The notes: a model not told the origin generated them from the letters alone. A DNA stretch of 64,000 nucleotides from Lysobacter sp. ISL-50 (GCF_018612875.1 NZ_JAGGRI010000020.1:186001-250000); one strand, 5' to 3'; positions 52,994-61,972 are shown, counted from the stretch's first letter. Numbers and translations: made by a program.

Positions 52994-54226
52994 ATGCTTA
53001 AACGCATCTTTCGCAAATCGCGCACTCAACGGCTGTCGGACTATTGTCTCGACGACACGCTGGGCAATCATCTTGACCTGATCTTTTCGGTCAAGCATCA
53101 GAAGCAGCGAGCGCTCAATCGAATCATGCGCCAACGCCTGATCGATGGTCGCCAGATGAAGGGACTGGGCGGGCGCACGCCTCGTCCATACCGCGACGGG
53201 TTATTGGTGCGATACGGGCTCGGCGACGGCTGCGCGCAGACGATCGAACTGAAAGAGCCCTTCGGCCTGGATCAGGCGGGAGACCGACTGGTCGTGGCCA
53301 CCGGCGATGAGGTCCGCGTCTACGACACCAGTGCGCAGGTCGTGCATGTCTATCGCAATCCCTGGTTCGCGCAGCTGCATTCGGTGTACTTCTCGGCGGA
53401 TGGCGAACGGCTGCTGACGGCCTCGACGGGTTTCGATTCGGTGCTTGAGTTCGACCTCGGACTTCGGGAACTCACGTGGGCATGGACGGCATGGGATCAC
53501 GGCTACGACAAGTCGCCGGCGGGCGTGCGTATCTGCCGGGCGGGCCCGGGCGTGGCGACTGGAAAGCGCATCAACGTGAACGAGGCGCAGAACTGGGGCG
53601 GATTCGGGCTTCCTACGTACCTCACAGCCACTCATCTGAACAACGCCTGCTATCGGCACAACGACCTCATCTTCGTCACGCTGTTCCATCAGGGCTGCGC
53701 GATCGTGGTCGAACGCAGCTCGGGCGCGTCTCGCGAAGCGCTGAGCGGCCTGCTCAACCCGCATGGCTTCGAGCCTGGATGGGCAGGCGACCACATCGTG
53801 ACCGACACGCGTCGCGGCAGAGTGATCTTCTTTGACGAACACCTGACCATGAAAATGGCGCTGCGGGTCGAGGCCTGCGCTCCCGTGGAGAGCCGCGCGG
53901 GCTTGGGAGAATGGTTGCAGAACGTGCTGCATCTCGACCGCGGCCTGTACGCCGCGATCGACATCCACCGCAGCTGCATCTGGCTGTTCGATCCGGGCAC
54001 GCGACGCCGGCGCAAGATCGAAGTGAACCCGGATTGGGCGGTCCAGAACGTGATTGCGGTAGACCCTCAACGCGTCAGGGCATTGCATCGACTGAATGAG
54101 TTTCCCGAGACACGCCATGACATCGCGGACAGCGCCGGCCTGATGACCCCGATTGCCGCCATGCATTCGCCATTGCGGATGCCGTGGTATCGCAAACTCG
54201 CCCGGGCGGCCGGGGCCTGGGTGTAA
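52994..54226 (+). CDS. Uncharacterised protein, probably a beta-propeller fold
   Basis: 410 residues; I do not recognise a named family with confidence. The sequence reads as repeated short beta-blades ending in V-x-V-Y/F-D patterns (GDEVRVYDTSAQ, DSVLEFDLGLRE, RGRVIFFDEHL, SCIWLFDPGTR), typical of propeller proteins of the TIGR03032 or PQQ-like kind. The N terminus is basic (MLKRIFRKSRTQR) without a signal peptide, so it is likely cytoplasmic. The ATG at 52994 is chosen because the longer reading from 52847 overlaps the divergent neighbour; its Shine-Dalgarno is weak. A 238-bp gap without a supported gene follows. Relation to the PKS is unknown. Confidence 0.7.
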   Translation: MLKRIFRKSRTQRLSDYCLDDTLGNHLDLIFSVKHQKQRALNRIMRQRLIDGRQMKGLGGRTPRPYRDGLLVRYGLGDGCAQTIELKEPFGLDQAGDRLVVATGDEVRVYDTSAQVVHVYRNPWFAQLHSVYFSADGERLLTASTGFDSVLEFDLGLRELTWAWTAWDHGYDKSPAGVRICRAGPGVATGKRINVNEAQNWGGFGLPTYLTATHLNNACYRHNDLIFVTLFHQGCAIVVERSSGASREALSGLLNPHGFEPGWAGDHIVTDTRRGRVIFFDEHLTMKMALRVEACAPVESRAGLGEWLQNVLHLDRGLYAAIDIHRSCIWLFDPGTRRRRKIEVNPDWAVQNVIAVDPQRVRALHRLNEFPETRHDIADSAGLMTPIAAMHSPLRMPWYRKLARAAGAWV

Positions 54227-54464
54227 AGGCTTCCGGGTCCAGAACTCCACACGACATCCGACGAAGGCCCGCGCGCGCTTGACGGCTTCTCCATCGTCGC
54301 GCCGGTCTGGCGCATGGGCTCCAAACAGCGCCTGGCTGGCATGCGAGGCGTACTGCTGCTACGAAGGCCGCTTGGACCAAGCCGCCTGAAGACCTCATCC
54401 GCCGCAATGTTGGCGCAATCTTTCTTTTTAAGATCGGATTCGAACCTTTCCATAGGGAATCCGA

Positions 54465-55124
54465 ATGAATCCAGCATCGCTGCATCCCGCCGCATCGAAG
54501 CCCGCAACCTTGGCGCCTTCCGCGACCGCCCACGGCAGGCTGCGCGATCTGGGTTCGTTCCTGCGTACTTGGCTGCACTCGCCGGCGCGTGTCGGGGCGA
54601 TCGCACCGTCCAGCGCGGCACTGGCGCGTTTGATTACCAGCCAGATAACGGTTGCCGCGGGCCGGGTCTTGGAGCTGGGGCCTGGCACAGGCGTATTCAC
54701 GCGGGCACTGCTCGAACGCGGGGTGTTCGAGGAGGATCTGATCCTGGTCGAAGCCGCGCCTGAATTCGCCGCCCTGCTGAAACAGCGTTTTCCGGCCGCG
54801 CAGGTGCTGTGCGCGGATGCTCGACATCTGCCGCGCCAACCGTCATGGGGCGACCGCGGTGTCGCCGCAGTGGTCAGCGGCTTGCCGCTGCGCAACCTCT
54901 CGCGTCGTCACCGGCTTGCCGTACTGCTGGGCGCATTCCGCTATCTCTCGGCCGACGGCGCGTTCTACCAGTTCACTTACGGCGCCCGTTTCCCGCTGCC
55001 GCGATCATGGACCGACCGTCATGGGTTCAAGGTGCAACGGCTCGGCCGCATCTACGGCAACCTGCCGCCCGCGACGGTGTATCGCGTAACCCGGCGAGTG
55101 GCCTCGCGATGGATCGGGGCATGA
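54465..55124 (+). CDS. Class I SAM methyltransferase, PmtA-like (phospholipid N-methyltransferase family)
   Basis: 219 residues. The SAM-binding motif I is VLELGPGTGVFTRALL (about residues 67-82), followed by LVEAAPEFAALLKQRFP and a VLCADARHLP motif II. The N-terminal FLRTWLHSPARVGAIAPSSAALA is characteristic of PmtA-like enzymes and related rRNA-dimethylase-like proteins, and YQFTYGARFPLP fits the same family. Substrate is probably a membrane lipid headgroup such as phosphatidylethanolamine, acting at the inner leaflet. An AGGGA Shine-Dalgarno precedes ATG 54465. The response-regulator gene starts 49 bp downstream, so the three genes 54465-57272 probably form one operon. Confidence 0.85.
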   Translation: MNPASLHPAASKPATLAPSATAHGRLRDLGSFLRTWLHSPARVGAIAPSSAALARLITSQITVAAGRVLELGPGTGVFTRALLERGVFEEDLILVEAAPEFAALLKQRFPAAQVLCADARHLPRQPSWGDRGVAAVVSGLPLRNLSRRHRLAVLLGAFRYLSADGAFYQFTYGARFPLPRSWTDRHGFKVQRLGRIYGNLPPATVYRVTRRVASRWIGA

Positions 55125-55173
55125 GCAAGCCCATGCGATGGCAGAATGCAGCGGACTCGATGGGACCGGGCTC

Positions 55174-55848
55174 ATGCGCATTCTGCTGATCGAAGACGAA
55201 CCTGAGTTGGCCGCGGCCCTGACCCAGGCGCTGAAGCGCTACGACATGGTCGCCGACCACGTCCCTACCCTGGGCGAAGGTCAGGCCGCCGCGATGGGCG
55301 ATGTCCACGATGCGATCGTGCTCGACCGAAGTCTGCCGGACGGCGATGGGGTGGCCTTGATACCGCGTCTGCGGGCAATGGGCCTGCGCACGCCGGTCAT
55401 CGTTCTGACCGCGCGCGCAGACCTGTCGGATCGCGTCGTCGGCCTGGATGCCGGCGCCGACGATTATCTGGTCAAGCCCTTTGCGATCGAGGAACTGCTC
55501 GCGCGGCTGCGCGCCGTCTTGCGCCGGCCGGCACGGATGGCCTCCGATACGATACGCATCGGTCTTCTTGCCTTCGATCTGGTCGCCCGGCTGGCGGAGG
55601 TGGACGGCCGAGCGCTGGAACTTCCGCGTCGGGAACTGTTGCTGCTCGAAGCCCTGTTGCGCCGCCGAGGCCGCACGGTGATGCGCAACGTGATCGAGGA
55701 AGCCGTCTATGGATTCGACGACGACATACAGTCCAACACGCTCGACTCCCACGTTTCGCGCCTGCGCCGCAAACTGGCCGAGGCCGGCGCCGGCGTGGAG
55801 ATCCATGGCATCCGCGGAATCGGCTACCTGCTGCGGGAAGCCGCATGA
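55174..55848 (+). CDS. OmpR/PhoB-family response regulator
   Basis: 224 residues. The receiver domain (about 1-120) has the acidic pocket LLIEDEPE, phosphoacceptor Asp about 51 in AIVLDRSLPDG, the conserved Thr in VIVLTARAD and Lys in YLVKPFA. The C-terminal winged-helix DNA-binding domain (about 130-222) ends in NTLDSHVSRLRRKL and IRGIGYLL, as in QseB/PmrA-type regulators. ATG 55174 gives the normal family start (MRILLIEDEPEL); an upstream ATG adds unrelated residues. The stop overlaps the kinase start (ATGA, 55845-55848), so the pair is translationally coupled. Confidence 0.96.
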   Translation: MRILLIEDEPELAAALTQALKRYDMVADHVPTLGEGQAAAMGDVHDAIVLDRSLPDGDGVALIPRLRAMGLRTPVIVLTARADLSDRVVGLDAGADDYLVKPFAIEELLARLRAVLRRPARMASDTIRIGLLAFDLVARLAEVDGRALELPRRELLLLEALLRRRGRTVMRNVIEEAVYGFDDDIQSNTLDSHVSRLRRKLAEAGAGVEIHGIRGIGYLLREAA

Positions 55849-57272
55849 TCGGCGTGCGTCCCCACTCGTTGAAATGGCGCTTGCTGTGGCGGTTGCTGGT
55901 ACTGCAAGGCGCCCTGCTCGCCGTCTTTGGATTGCTGATCGTGCTGGCGCTGTTCAGCGCCAACATCGCAAAGGACGCCGACAACGCGGTCGAGATTCTC
56001 CAGCATGCGCTGACGCTGGACCGCAACGGCCGGATGACATTGCGCGAAACAGCCGACCTTGCCGAACTGCGCAGCGAAATTCCGACCCTGTGGTACATCA
56101 TCCGCGATCAGCGCGGCCGCGAACTCCGCCACGGCCCGATACCGCCGGAATTCGCGGCGATCGGCGGCGCATTGGATCAGGTCAGTCAGGCGCGGCTGGG
56201 TTATCTGATAGACGAGGACAAAGCGAGCGGCGCTCGCCTCAAACGGGTCGAAACCTCGTTCGGCCGGGTGCAGATACTGACGACCGAAGAAGGACGGGTG
56301 ATGGCGCCCGGCCGCGCGAGCTGGCTGATTCTCTCGGTACTGGCCACCATCATACTGCCGCTGCTGATCCTGATGACCCTGGTCACCTCGATAGCCACGC
56401 CCAAGGTCGTGCGCTGGTCGTTGAGGAGTCTGGAACCGGTCGTCGAAATCGCACGCCGGCTCGACGTCGAACGCCGCGGAGAACGCTTGCCCGAGGCCGA
56501 TGTTCCCGATGAGGTGCTTCCTTTGGTATCCGCGGTCAACGATGCCCTGGGCCGTTACGACGAAGGCCACGAGCGTCGCCGGCGCTTTCTCGTAGACGCC
56601 GCGCATGAGCTGCGCACCCCTATCGCGATCCTCAACGCCCGCCTGGAGTCGATGCCCCCTGCGCCCGAGCGCGCGCGGCTGCTGCAGGACGTCGCGCGGC
56701 TATCCGTGCTGGCGGAGCACTTGCTGAACTTGCAACGCCTGGATCGGGCGAATCCGAATTTTCAGCCGCTCGACCTGGTCGATCTGGGGCAACAAATAGC
56801 GGCTAATTTAGCGCCGCTCGCGATTTCCGCCGGTTACGAGTTGGGGTTCGAAACCGATGCCGATGCAGTTCCCGTCGCTGGCGATGCTTTAGCGCTGGAG
56901 CGCGTCCTGGTGAATCTGGTCCAGAACGCCATCGAGTACGGCGGCAACCGCGGCACGATCACGATCTTCGTCGGCTGCGACAGCAGCCACGGCATCGTCG
57001 AAATATCGGATCAGGGGCCGGGCATTCGTCCAGAGCATCGCGAGAAAGTCTTCGAACGCTTCTATCGCGTTCAAGAGAATCAGCGTGGCAGCGGATTGGG
57101 ATTGAATCTGGTGCGGGACATCGTGCTATTGCATCGCGGCTCCATCGACATCGTGGACACCCCGCAAGAAGGCGCTTGTTTCAGGTTGTTATTGCCCTTG
57201 TCGTACCCGCGACATTCAGGGCATGGGAGCGGTTGGGCGAGCGCAAAAGACAGGCCGGCCAGCGCTGTCTGA
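55845..57272 (+). CDS. Membrane sensor histidine kinase
   Basis: 475 residues. TM1 is about 13-36 (LLWRLLVLQGALLAVFGLLI), a periplasmic sensor loop runs about 37-155, and TM2 is about 158-180 (WLILSVLATIILPLLILMTL). A HAMP-like linker leads to the H-box FLVDAAHELRTPIAIL (His about 252), the N-box LVNLVQNAIEYGG (about 353-365), G1 DQGPGIRPEHREKVFERFYR and G2 GSGLGLNLVRDIV. It should autophosphorylate and phosphorylate the regulator encoded just before it. The stimulus is not evident. The association with a PmtA-like enzyme suggests envelope sensing, which is inference. Confidence 0.95.
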   Translation: MIGVRPHSLKWRLLWRLLVLQGALLAVFGLLIVLALFSANIAKDADNAVEILQHALTLDRNGRMTLRETADLAELRSEIPTLWYIIRDQRGRELRHGPIPPEFAAIGGALDQVSQARLGYLIDEDKASGARLKRVETSFGRVQILTTEEGRVMAPGRASWLILSVLATIILPLLILMTLVTSIATPKVVRWSLRSLEPVVEIARRLDVERRGERLPEADVPDEVLPLVSAVNDALGRYDEGHERRRRFLVDAAHELRTPIAILNARLESMPPAPERARLLQDVARLSVLAEHLLNLQRLDRANPNFQPLDLVDLGQQIAANLAPLAISAGYELGFETDADAVPVAGDALALERVLVNLVQNAIEYGGNRGTITIFVGCDSSHGIVEISDQGPGIRPEHREKVFERFYRVQENQRGSGLGLNLVRDIVLLHRGSIDIVDTPQEGACFRLLLPLSYPRHSGHGSGWASAKDRPASAV

Positions 57273-57317
57273 AATCGCGACGGTCGAGTGCAGATCGCCC
57301 ACCCGCTCCGGGCGAAT

Positions 57318-57692
57318 CTATTGGCGCACCTCCACCGACATCACCTTCTGAACAATCTTCCAGCTGCCCTGCACCTTCAGGCACGACAGCAGGTCGGTGA
57401 AGTAACGCGGCGGCATCTGCAGCCTCAGCTTCACCAGGGCGAGATTATCCGAAACATCGATCGCGACAATCTCGTCCTTGCGCTCGAGTTCGAGTTTTCG
57501 CGGCGCGGTCGCATCGCGCACGCCGGTCAGCCAGGTCTCGATCGGCATCACGCCGACTTCGCCGTCATCGCCGATTCTGGTTACGGCGCTGCGAGGGTGA
57601 AATATCGTCTGGAACTGCTCCGCGTCCATGTCGTACGCGGCATCGAAATAGACTTGAACCAAGTCTCGCAAAGCATGTTGGGCGTCTTGCAT
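57318..57692 (-). CDS. NTF2-like (lumazine-binding/SnoaL-type) small protein
   Basis: 124 residues with the cone-shaped NTF2 fold pattern: ALRDLVQVYFDAAYDMDAEQF at the start, then FHPRSAVTRIGDDGEV, and a C-terminal strand pair ending GSWKIVQKVMSVEV. It resembles the putative lumazine-binding (DUF4440/SnoaL) group, whose members are often of unknown function. Start ATG 57692 follows GGGAT. It diverges from a LysR regulator with a palindrome-rich spacer, so it is probably the target of that regulator. It is convergent with the histidine kinase gene (45 bp apart). Confidence 0.8.
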   Translation of the reverse strand: MQDAQHALRDLVQVYFDAAYDMDAEQFQTIFHPRSAVTRIGDDGEVGVMPIETWLTGVRDATAPRKLELERKDEIVAIDVSDNLALVKLRLQMPPRYFTDLLSCLKVQGSWKIVQKVMSVEVRQ

Positions 57693-57803
57693 GGATTTAT
57701 CCCGCTGGCTGGTATCGGAGATGGATTGCTGCGAAGGATTATTGGATCGCGCTCATATATGAGTAAAGTGCACATATCTGCATAGGACTCATGAGTCGAT
57801 TTC
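57693..57803. promoter_or_regulatory. LysR-type divergent control region with two palindromes
   Basis: Two perfect 12-bp palindromes lie between the divergent genes: CTCATATATGAG at 57752-57763 and GACTCATGAGTC at 57786-57797, 34 bp centre to centre (just over three helical turns). Both share CTCAT/ATGAG half sites, as expected for a pair of regulator-binding sites. The LysR start codon follows at 57804. Confidence 0.6.
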
Positions 57804-58685
57804 ATGAAGAGCGAACTGAACGACCTCGCGGCGTTCGCCGTCGTCGCCGCGGAGCGAAGCTTTACGAGGGCCGCGGAGCGGCTCGGGGTCACGCAGTCGG
57901 CGCTGAGCCACACGATCCGCGGGCTGGAACGTCGACTGGAACTGCAGCTCCTCGCTCGCACGACCAAGAGCGTGTCGCCGACGTCCGCGGGCGCCGAGCT
58001 TTTGAAGAGTCTCTCGCCGGCGCTCGAGCAGATCGATCGCGCGCTCAACGAGGTTCGCACCGCCCGCGATCGACCGGCCGGGCGGCTTCGCCTTGCCGTG
58101 TCGAAATCCGCCGCTGCGTTGGTGCTGTTGCGCAAACTTCCGGCGTTCGCCGCGGCCTATCCCGAGGTGGTGCTCGATGTGTCGACCTGCACGGGGCCGG
58201 TGGATCTGGTCGGTGGCGGGTTCGACGCCGGCATCCAACTCGAAGAATTCATTCAGAAGGACATGATCGCCGCGCGCGTGACCCAGGAGCTGCGGCTGGC
58301 CGCCGTCGCTTCACCGGCATATTTCGCGACGCGCGGCCTGCCCTTGAATCCGCGCGACCTGAGCTGCCACAGCTGCATCGGGCTGCGCCTTCCGGGCGGT
58401 TCGTACCGATGGGAATTCGAGAAAGACGGCGTGCCCGTGACCACCACGGTCGCCGGGCCGCTGGTCGTCGACGACACCAGCCTCGCCATCCAGGCCGCCT
58501 TGGCCGGCCTGGGCATCGCGCTGGCCTATGAAGATCAGGTGGCGGACTGCATCGACCAGGGCCAGCTCGTCAGGGTGCTGGAAGATTGGTCGCCGTCATT
58601 TCCCGGATTCTTCATCTACTATCCGGACCGTCGCCACCAATCGGCGGCGCTTTCCGCATTGATCCGCGCCCTGCGCGTGAGCTAG
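57804..58685 (+). CDS. LysR-family transcriptional regulator
   Basis: 293 residues, the usual LTTR length. The N-terminal winged helix-turn-helix is textbook (FAVVAAERSFTRAAERLGVTQSALSHTIRGLE, about residues 9-40; RTTKSVSPTSAG follows). The rest is the periplasmic-binding-protein-like effector domain: RLRLAVSKSAA, DLVGGGFDAGI, LVVDDTSLAIQAALAGLGIAL. The sequence resembles LTTRs that control a divergently transcribed small enzyme, here the NTF2-like gene. Effector unknown. ATG 57804 has a weak Shine-Dalgarno but gives the standard start position. The 33 bp after its stop contain a CCGCGG pair but no good terminator before the convergent GH9 gene. Confidence 0.95.
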   Translation: MKSELNDLAAFAVVAAERSFTRAAERLGVTQSALSHTIRGLERRLELQLLARTTKSVSPTSAGAELLKSLSPALEQIDRALNEVRTARDRPAGRLRLAVSKSAAALVLLRKLPAFAAAYPEVVLDVSTCTGPVDLVGGGFDAGIQLEEFIQKDMIAARVTQELRLAAVASPAYFATRGLPLNPRDLSCHSCIGLRLPGGSYRWEFEKDGVPVTTTVAGPLVVDDTSLAIQAALAGLGIALAYEDQVADCIDQGQLVRVLEDWSPSFPGFFIYYPDRRHQSAALSALIRALRVS

Positions 58686-58718
58686 CGCCGCCCGCGGCAA
58701 TGCAAGCCCGCGGACAGC

Positions 58719-60590
58719 TCAGCGCGTTTCGTCGGCCGTCATAGCCATCACCGCAAACAGCATCCAGGTGGTGTGCGGAATCCATTGCTCCACCCAGCGC
58801 CACTGCTCCGAATCCGGGCCGGGCGCGAAGCTGATGCCGGCGCCGGTGTCGCTGCCAACGGCACCGGTGATGCCGTTGGAGATGCCGCCCACGAACATTT
58901 CGCCGGCGCTCTCCAGCACCGTCGGCGGGTTCTTGCGGCCGAAACCGTAGAGCATGCAGATGCCGTAAGGGTTGCGGCCCAGCGTCCAGTCGAGCTGGCT
59001 TTGCGCGTAACCGGCACGATCGGCCGGCAGGCCGTAACCGGCGGCGCCGTGGTCCGAAAGCTTGCGGCCGCCGATGATCATGGCCGCGCTGAGCGAGGCC
59101 AGACGGGCGCTTTCGCCCTGCCACCAGTAGCCGGTTTCATTGCGATGCGGAATGAAGAAGCCTTCCAGCACTTCGCCCGCGGCCTTGCCGTCCTGCGTCA
59201 ACTGGAAGCGCTGGCGCGCGTAGCCATACGGATTGGCGACCGCGTTGGTGAGGGTCAACTCATGCTTGAGCGCCAAGCCGATGGCATCCAGCGCACGTTG
59301 ACGACGTCCCTGCTCCGGTTCGATATCGACATAGGCCGACAGACTGATCACCGGCAAGCCGGCTTCGGCCGCGTGATAATATGGGCGGCTGCCGCCGTCG
59401 CTGATGAAACCGCCGTCGGCCTGCTGCCGCGCGATCAGGCTGGCGGCGCGGTCGCGCGCATCGTCTAGGTAGCGCGACTGCGAGGTGGCGTTGTGCAGTT
59501 CCACCAGCGCCATCAACGCGGTGTAATCGTCGATGATGTTTTCTTTTCCGTCGGCGCCGTACTGCGCGTTGAACTTGCGCAGGTGCTCGTAGCCACGCTG
59601 CGCATCGGCCAGATATTGCGCGCCGTCGAATTCGCCATGGCGGCCGCTTTGCCTGGCCAGCATCGAGGCGCGCGCGAGCGCGGCGATGGCCATGCCGCCG
59701 CCGGCGCGGAATGCCGAGCGGTACAGCGTCGTATACGTTCCGGCCGCGCCTTCGTAACCGGTGACCATGCGCTTGGCGCCCGGCGTGCCCCATTGGTCGA
59801 ACACCGTGGTGTAGAAGTAGCCCTCAGCATCCAGGATGCGGTGCAGATAGTCCGCGCCCCAGAACGCTTCGTCCTCGGCCTGCGTCTGCAGGCCGTGGGC
59901 GGTAAACAAAGCTTTGCGTGCATGCGCGCCATAGGCCAGCACCCACGCCGCCATCGAAGCCTGCTGCGGATTGAAATGGTTGGCGTAGCCCAGGTGCGAC
60001 AAGTATTTGCCCTTGTCGCCGCCGGCGTCCTGCCAGCCGCCCCATACGTTCACTGTGCGCGTGCTCTTGAAGATGGGCAGGTCGCGATCGGCGTCGTCGG
60101 TGTGGCGGCTGCGCTTGAAGTAGCCCAGCAATTGCGCGCCGGTGGTGGCGAAGACCGCGTTGTCGCGTACCAACACAGAGGCCGATACCGCATGTTGCTT
60201 GCCGATGCGCACTTCCACTTCGTATTTGCCGGCGTCCTCGGCATCGGAAAACTCGACACTGAAATAACGCTTGCCCGGGCTCCACTCGGTAAACGGCTGC
60301 AGCGGCCGCAGCTCGCCTTGCTTGATCGGCTTGCCATCGCGCAGCACGGTGTAGCTGCCCACCGCGGCTTCGCCGGCATATTCGACGACGGCCAGTTTCG
60401 GCCCCTTGCGTTCCAGCGCCACCTCGTTGATGTGTACCAGCAGCGGCGCTTTGGGCAGGCTCACCGATACCGAGGTCTTCGACGCTTCGGGCGTGGCGGC
60501 GCCGGCCGGCTGCAGCAGGCTGGACCACGCCATCGCCAGTGCGGCCATCATTTGAATTCCGGTCTTGCGGGACTGCGGCAAACGGGTCAT
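58719..60590 (-). CDS. GH9-family glycoside hydrolase with N-terminal Ig-like domain, exported
   Basis: 623 residues from ATG 60590; this start gives a classical signal peptide (basic MTRLPQSRK, hydrophobic core, cut near PAGA/ATPEA), whereas the longer GTG reading from 60617 spoils it. Residues about 50-140 form the CelD_N-like Ig domain found before GH9 catalytic domains. The catalytic (alpha/alpha)6 barrel shows WGGWQDAGGDKGKYLSHLG (the DAGD region) and, near the end, TLGRNPYGICMLYGFG. The usual C-terminal Asn-Glu acid motif is not obvious; a Glu in WVEQWIP may serve. Some GH9 members linked to amino-sugar loci act as exo-beta-glucosaminidases rather than cellulases, and the ROK/kinase/transporter neighbours fit oligosaccharide uptake. 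Substrate undecided. Confidence 0.85.
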   Translation of the reverse strand: MTRLPQSRKTGIQMMAALAMAWSSLLQPAGAATPEASKTSVSVSLPKAPLLVHINEVALERKGPKLAVVEYAGEAAVGSYTVLRDGKPIKQGELRPLQPFTEWSPGKRYFSVEFSDAEDAGKYEVEVRIGKQHAVSASVLVRDNAVFATTGAQLLGYFKRSRHTDDADRDLPIFKSTRTVNVWGGWQDAGGDKGKYLSHLGYANHFNPQQASMAAWVLAYGAHARKALFTAHGLQTQAEDEAFWGADYLHRILDAEGYFYTTVFDQWGTPGAKRMVTGYEGAAGTYTTLYRSAFRAGGGMAIAALARASMLARQSGRHGEFDGAQYLADAQRGYEHLRKFNAQYGADGKENIIDDYTALMALVELHNATSQSRYLDDARDRAASLIARQQADGGFISDGGSRPYYHAAEAGLPVISLSAYVDIEPEQGRRQRALDAIGLALKHELTLTNAVANPYGYARQRFQLTQDGKAAGEVLEGFFIPHRNETGYWWQGESARLASLSAAMIIGGRKLSDHGAAGYGLPADRAGYAQSQLDWTLGRNPYGICMLYGFGRKNPPTVLESAGEMFVGGISNGITGAVGSDTGAGISFAPGPDSEQWRWVEQWIPHTTWMLFAVMAMTADETR

Positions 60591-60652
60591 CGGCACGGTT
60601 CCGGATAGACTAGCCACCGCAACTTAGCCATGTCGCCGGCCGTCGTCAATAA

Positions 60653-60671
60653 ATACTTCACATGGATGTAT
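60653..60671. promoter_or_regulatory. Candidate ROK-regulator operator, site A
   Basis: An imperfect inverted repeat ATACTTC-acatg-GATGTAT (7-5-7) lies between the divergent GH9 and ROK genes. A motif of the same architecture occurs ahead of pfkB (61973-61991). Common pattern: (A/T)AACTTC-like arm, 5 bp ending in G, GAT(G/A)T(A/T)T arm. It sits in the only AT-rich stretch of this spacer. Confidence 0.5.
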
Positions 60672-60719
60672 GAATAATACGAGCCATCCCTCCCCTACGC
60701 TCAACCGGTTTCGACGCCT

Positions 60720-61970
60720 ATGAACATTGGCCGCGGCGCCACCCAGCAATCCAGCGCCCCCTACAACCGCCGCCTCGTGCTGGACTTCATCCGCCAGCAC
60801 GGCGCGGCCTCGCGCAAGGACATCCAGGAAAAGGTCTCGCTCAGCCCGCAGACAGTCGCCAACATCACCAATGAGCTGGAATCGATCGGCCTGATCGTCT
60901 CGCGCCGGCAAAAGGATCTGAAGACCCGCGGCCAGCCGCCCATCGCCTTCGAAATCAATCCCGACGCCGGCCAGTCCATCGGCATCAGCCTGGAACCGGG
61001 CCGCGCCTCGGGCGCGCTGGTCAATCTGGTGGGCCGGATCGATGCGCGCTGCGAGGTGCCGTTGCAGGGCTGCGATCGCCCGCAACTGCTGGCCGCCCTG
61101 CTGGAGCTGGTGGCCACGCTGCGCCGCCAGGCCAATGCCCGGCTATGGGGCATCGGCGTGGCCCTGCCCGGCCCGCTCGGCGACACCGAACTGAGTTTTG
61201 TCGGGCCCACCGCGCTGGAGGGCTGGAAGGATTTGTCCATCCTCGACCAGTTGCAGGAAGCCACCGGCCTGCCGCTGTTCCACAGCGTCGACAGCGTGGC
61301 CGGCGCGCTCGGCGAGACCTTGTACGGCGTGGCCAGGCACCTGGACAACTTCTTCTACCTGCATCTGAGCATGGGCCTGGGCGGCTCGTTGATCGTCGGC
61401 CGCAACACCTATCGCGGCGCCGACGGCAACGCCACCGAGATCGGCCACGTGCCGGTCGTCCCGGGCGGCACGCCGTGTTATTGCGGCAACCAGGGCTGCC
61501 TGGAGCGCTACCTGTCGCTGCACTCGCTGGCTGAGGCGCTCGGCATGGACGACGGGCAGATCCATACGACGGACTTGCTCGACCGGCTGGACGACGCCGG
61601 GGACCAACCGCTGCAGCAGTGGTGCGAGCAGGCATCGCAGCGGCTGCGCGACGCCATCTGCATGATCGAGAACATGCTCGACCCGCAGACCATCGTGATC
61701 GGCGGATCGGCGCCGCAGAAACTGGTGCAGCGCCTGGTCGACCTCGCCCAGCCGCTGCACCGCTCGGTCCGCGGCCGCCCCGCCCCGGAATGGCCGCGGG
61801 TGATGATTTCCCAGCGCGAGGAAGACTGTTCGCTGCTCGGCGCGGCGGTGCTGCCGATCCATGAGCTGCTCTCGCCGCGCCTGGAAGGCCTGCAGAAAGA
61901 CGACCTGGAGGAACTGCAGACGGCGGAGCTGCTCGGTCACCGCCCGTCCGTCGGAGGACGCCGCATTTAA
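60720..61970 (+). CDS. ROK-family transcriptional repressor (NagC/XylR-like)
   Basis: 416 residues. The N-terminal winged helix-turn-helix (about 15-75: RRLVLDFIRQHGAASRKDIQ, SPQTVANITNELESIGLI) is followed by a ROK sugar-kinase-like domain: IGVALPGPLG, LSMGLGGSLIVGRNTYRGADG, EIGHVPV and the Cys-rich zinc motif CYCGNQGCLERYLS (about 257-270). DNA-binding plus ROK signature means a sugar-responsive repressor rather than a kinase. It diverges from the GH9 gene and precedes pfkB by 62 bp. A shared inverted-repeat motif in both control regions suggests it regulates itself, GH9 and the kinase/transporter genes. The inducer is probably a sugar or sugar phosphate from the GH9 substrate. Confidence 0.93.
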   Translation: MNIGRGATQQSSAPYNRRLVLDFIRQHGAASRKDIQEKVSLSPQTVANITNELESIGLIVSRRQKDLKTRGQPPIAFEINPDAGQSIGISLEPGRASGALVNLVGRIDARCEVPLQGCDRPQLLAALLELVATLRRQANARLWGIGVALPGPLGDTELSFVGPTALEGWKDLSILDQLQEATGLPLFHSVDSVAGALGETLYGVARHLDNFFYLHLSMGLGGSLIVGRNTYRGADGNATEIGHVPVVPGGTPCYCGNQGCLERYLSLHSLAEALGMDDGQIHTTDLLDRLDDAGDQPLQQWCEQASQRLRDAICMIENMLDPQTIVIGGSAPQKLVQRLVDLAQPLHRSVRGRPAPEWPRVMISQREEDCSLLGAAVLPIHELLSPRLEGLQKDDLEELQTAELLGHRPSVGGRRI

Positions 61971-61972
61971 TT

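Noticed and set aside
54075-54839. Minus-strand ORFs over the methyltransferase region
   Set aside because: They are antisense to a gene with clear SAM-methyltransferase motifs and show no domain.
57248-57270. Hairpin AGACAG...CTGTCT as a terminator of the kinase gene
   Set aside because: It lies inside the 3' end of the coding sequence and is not followed by a T-run.
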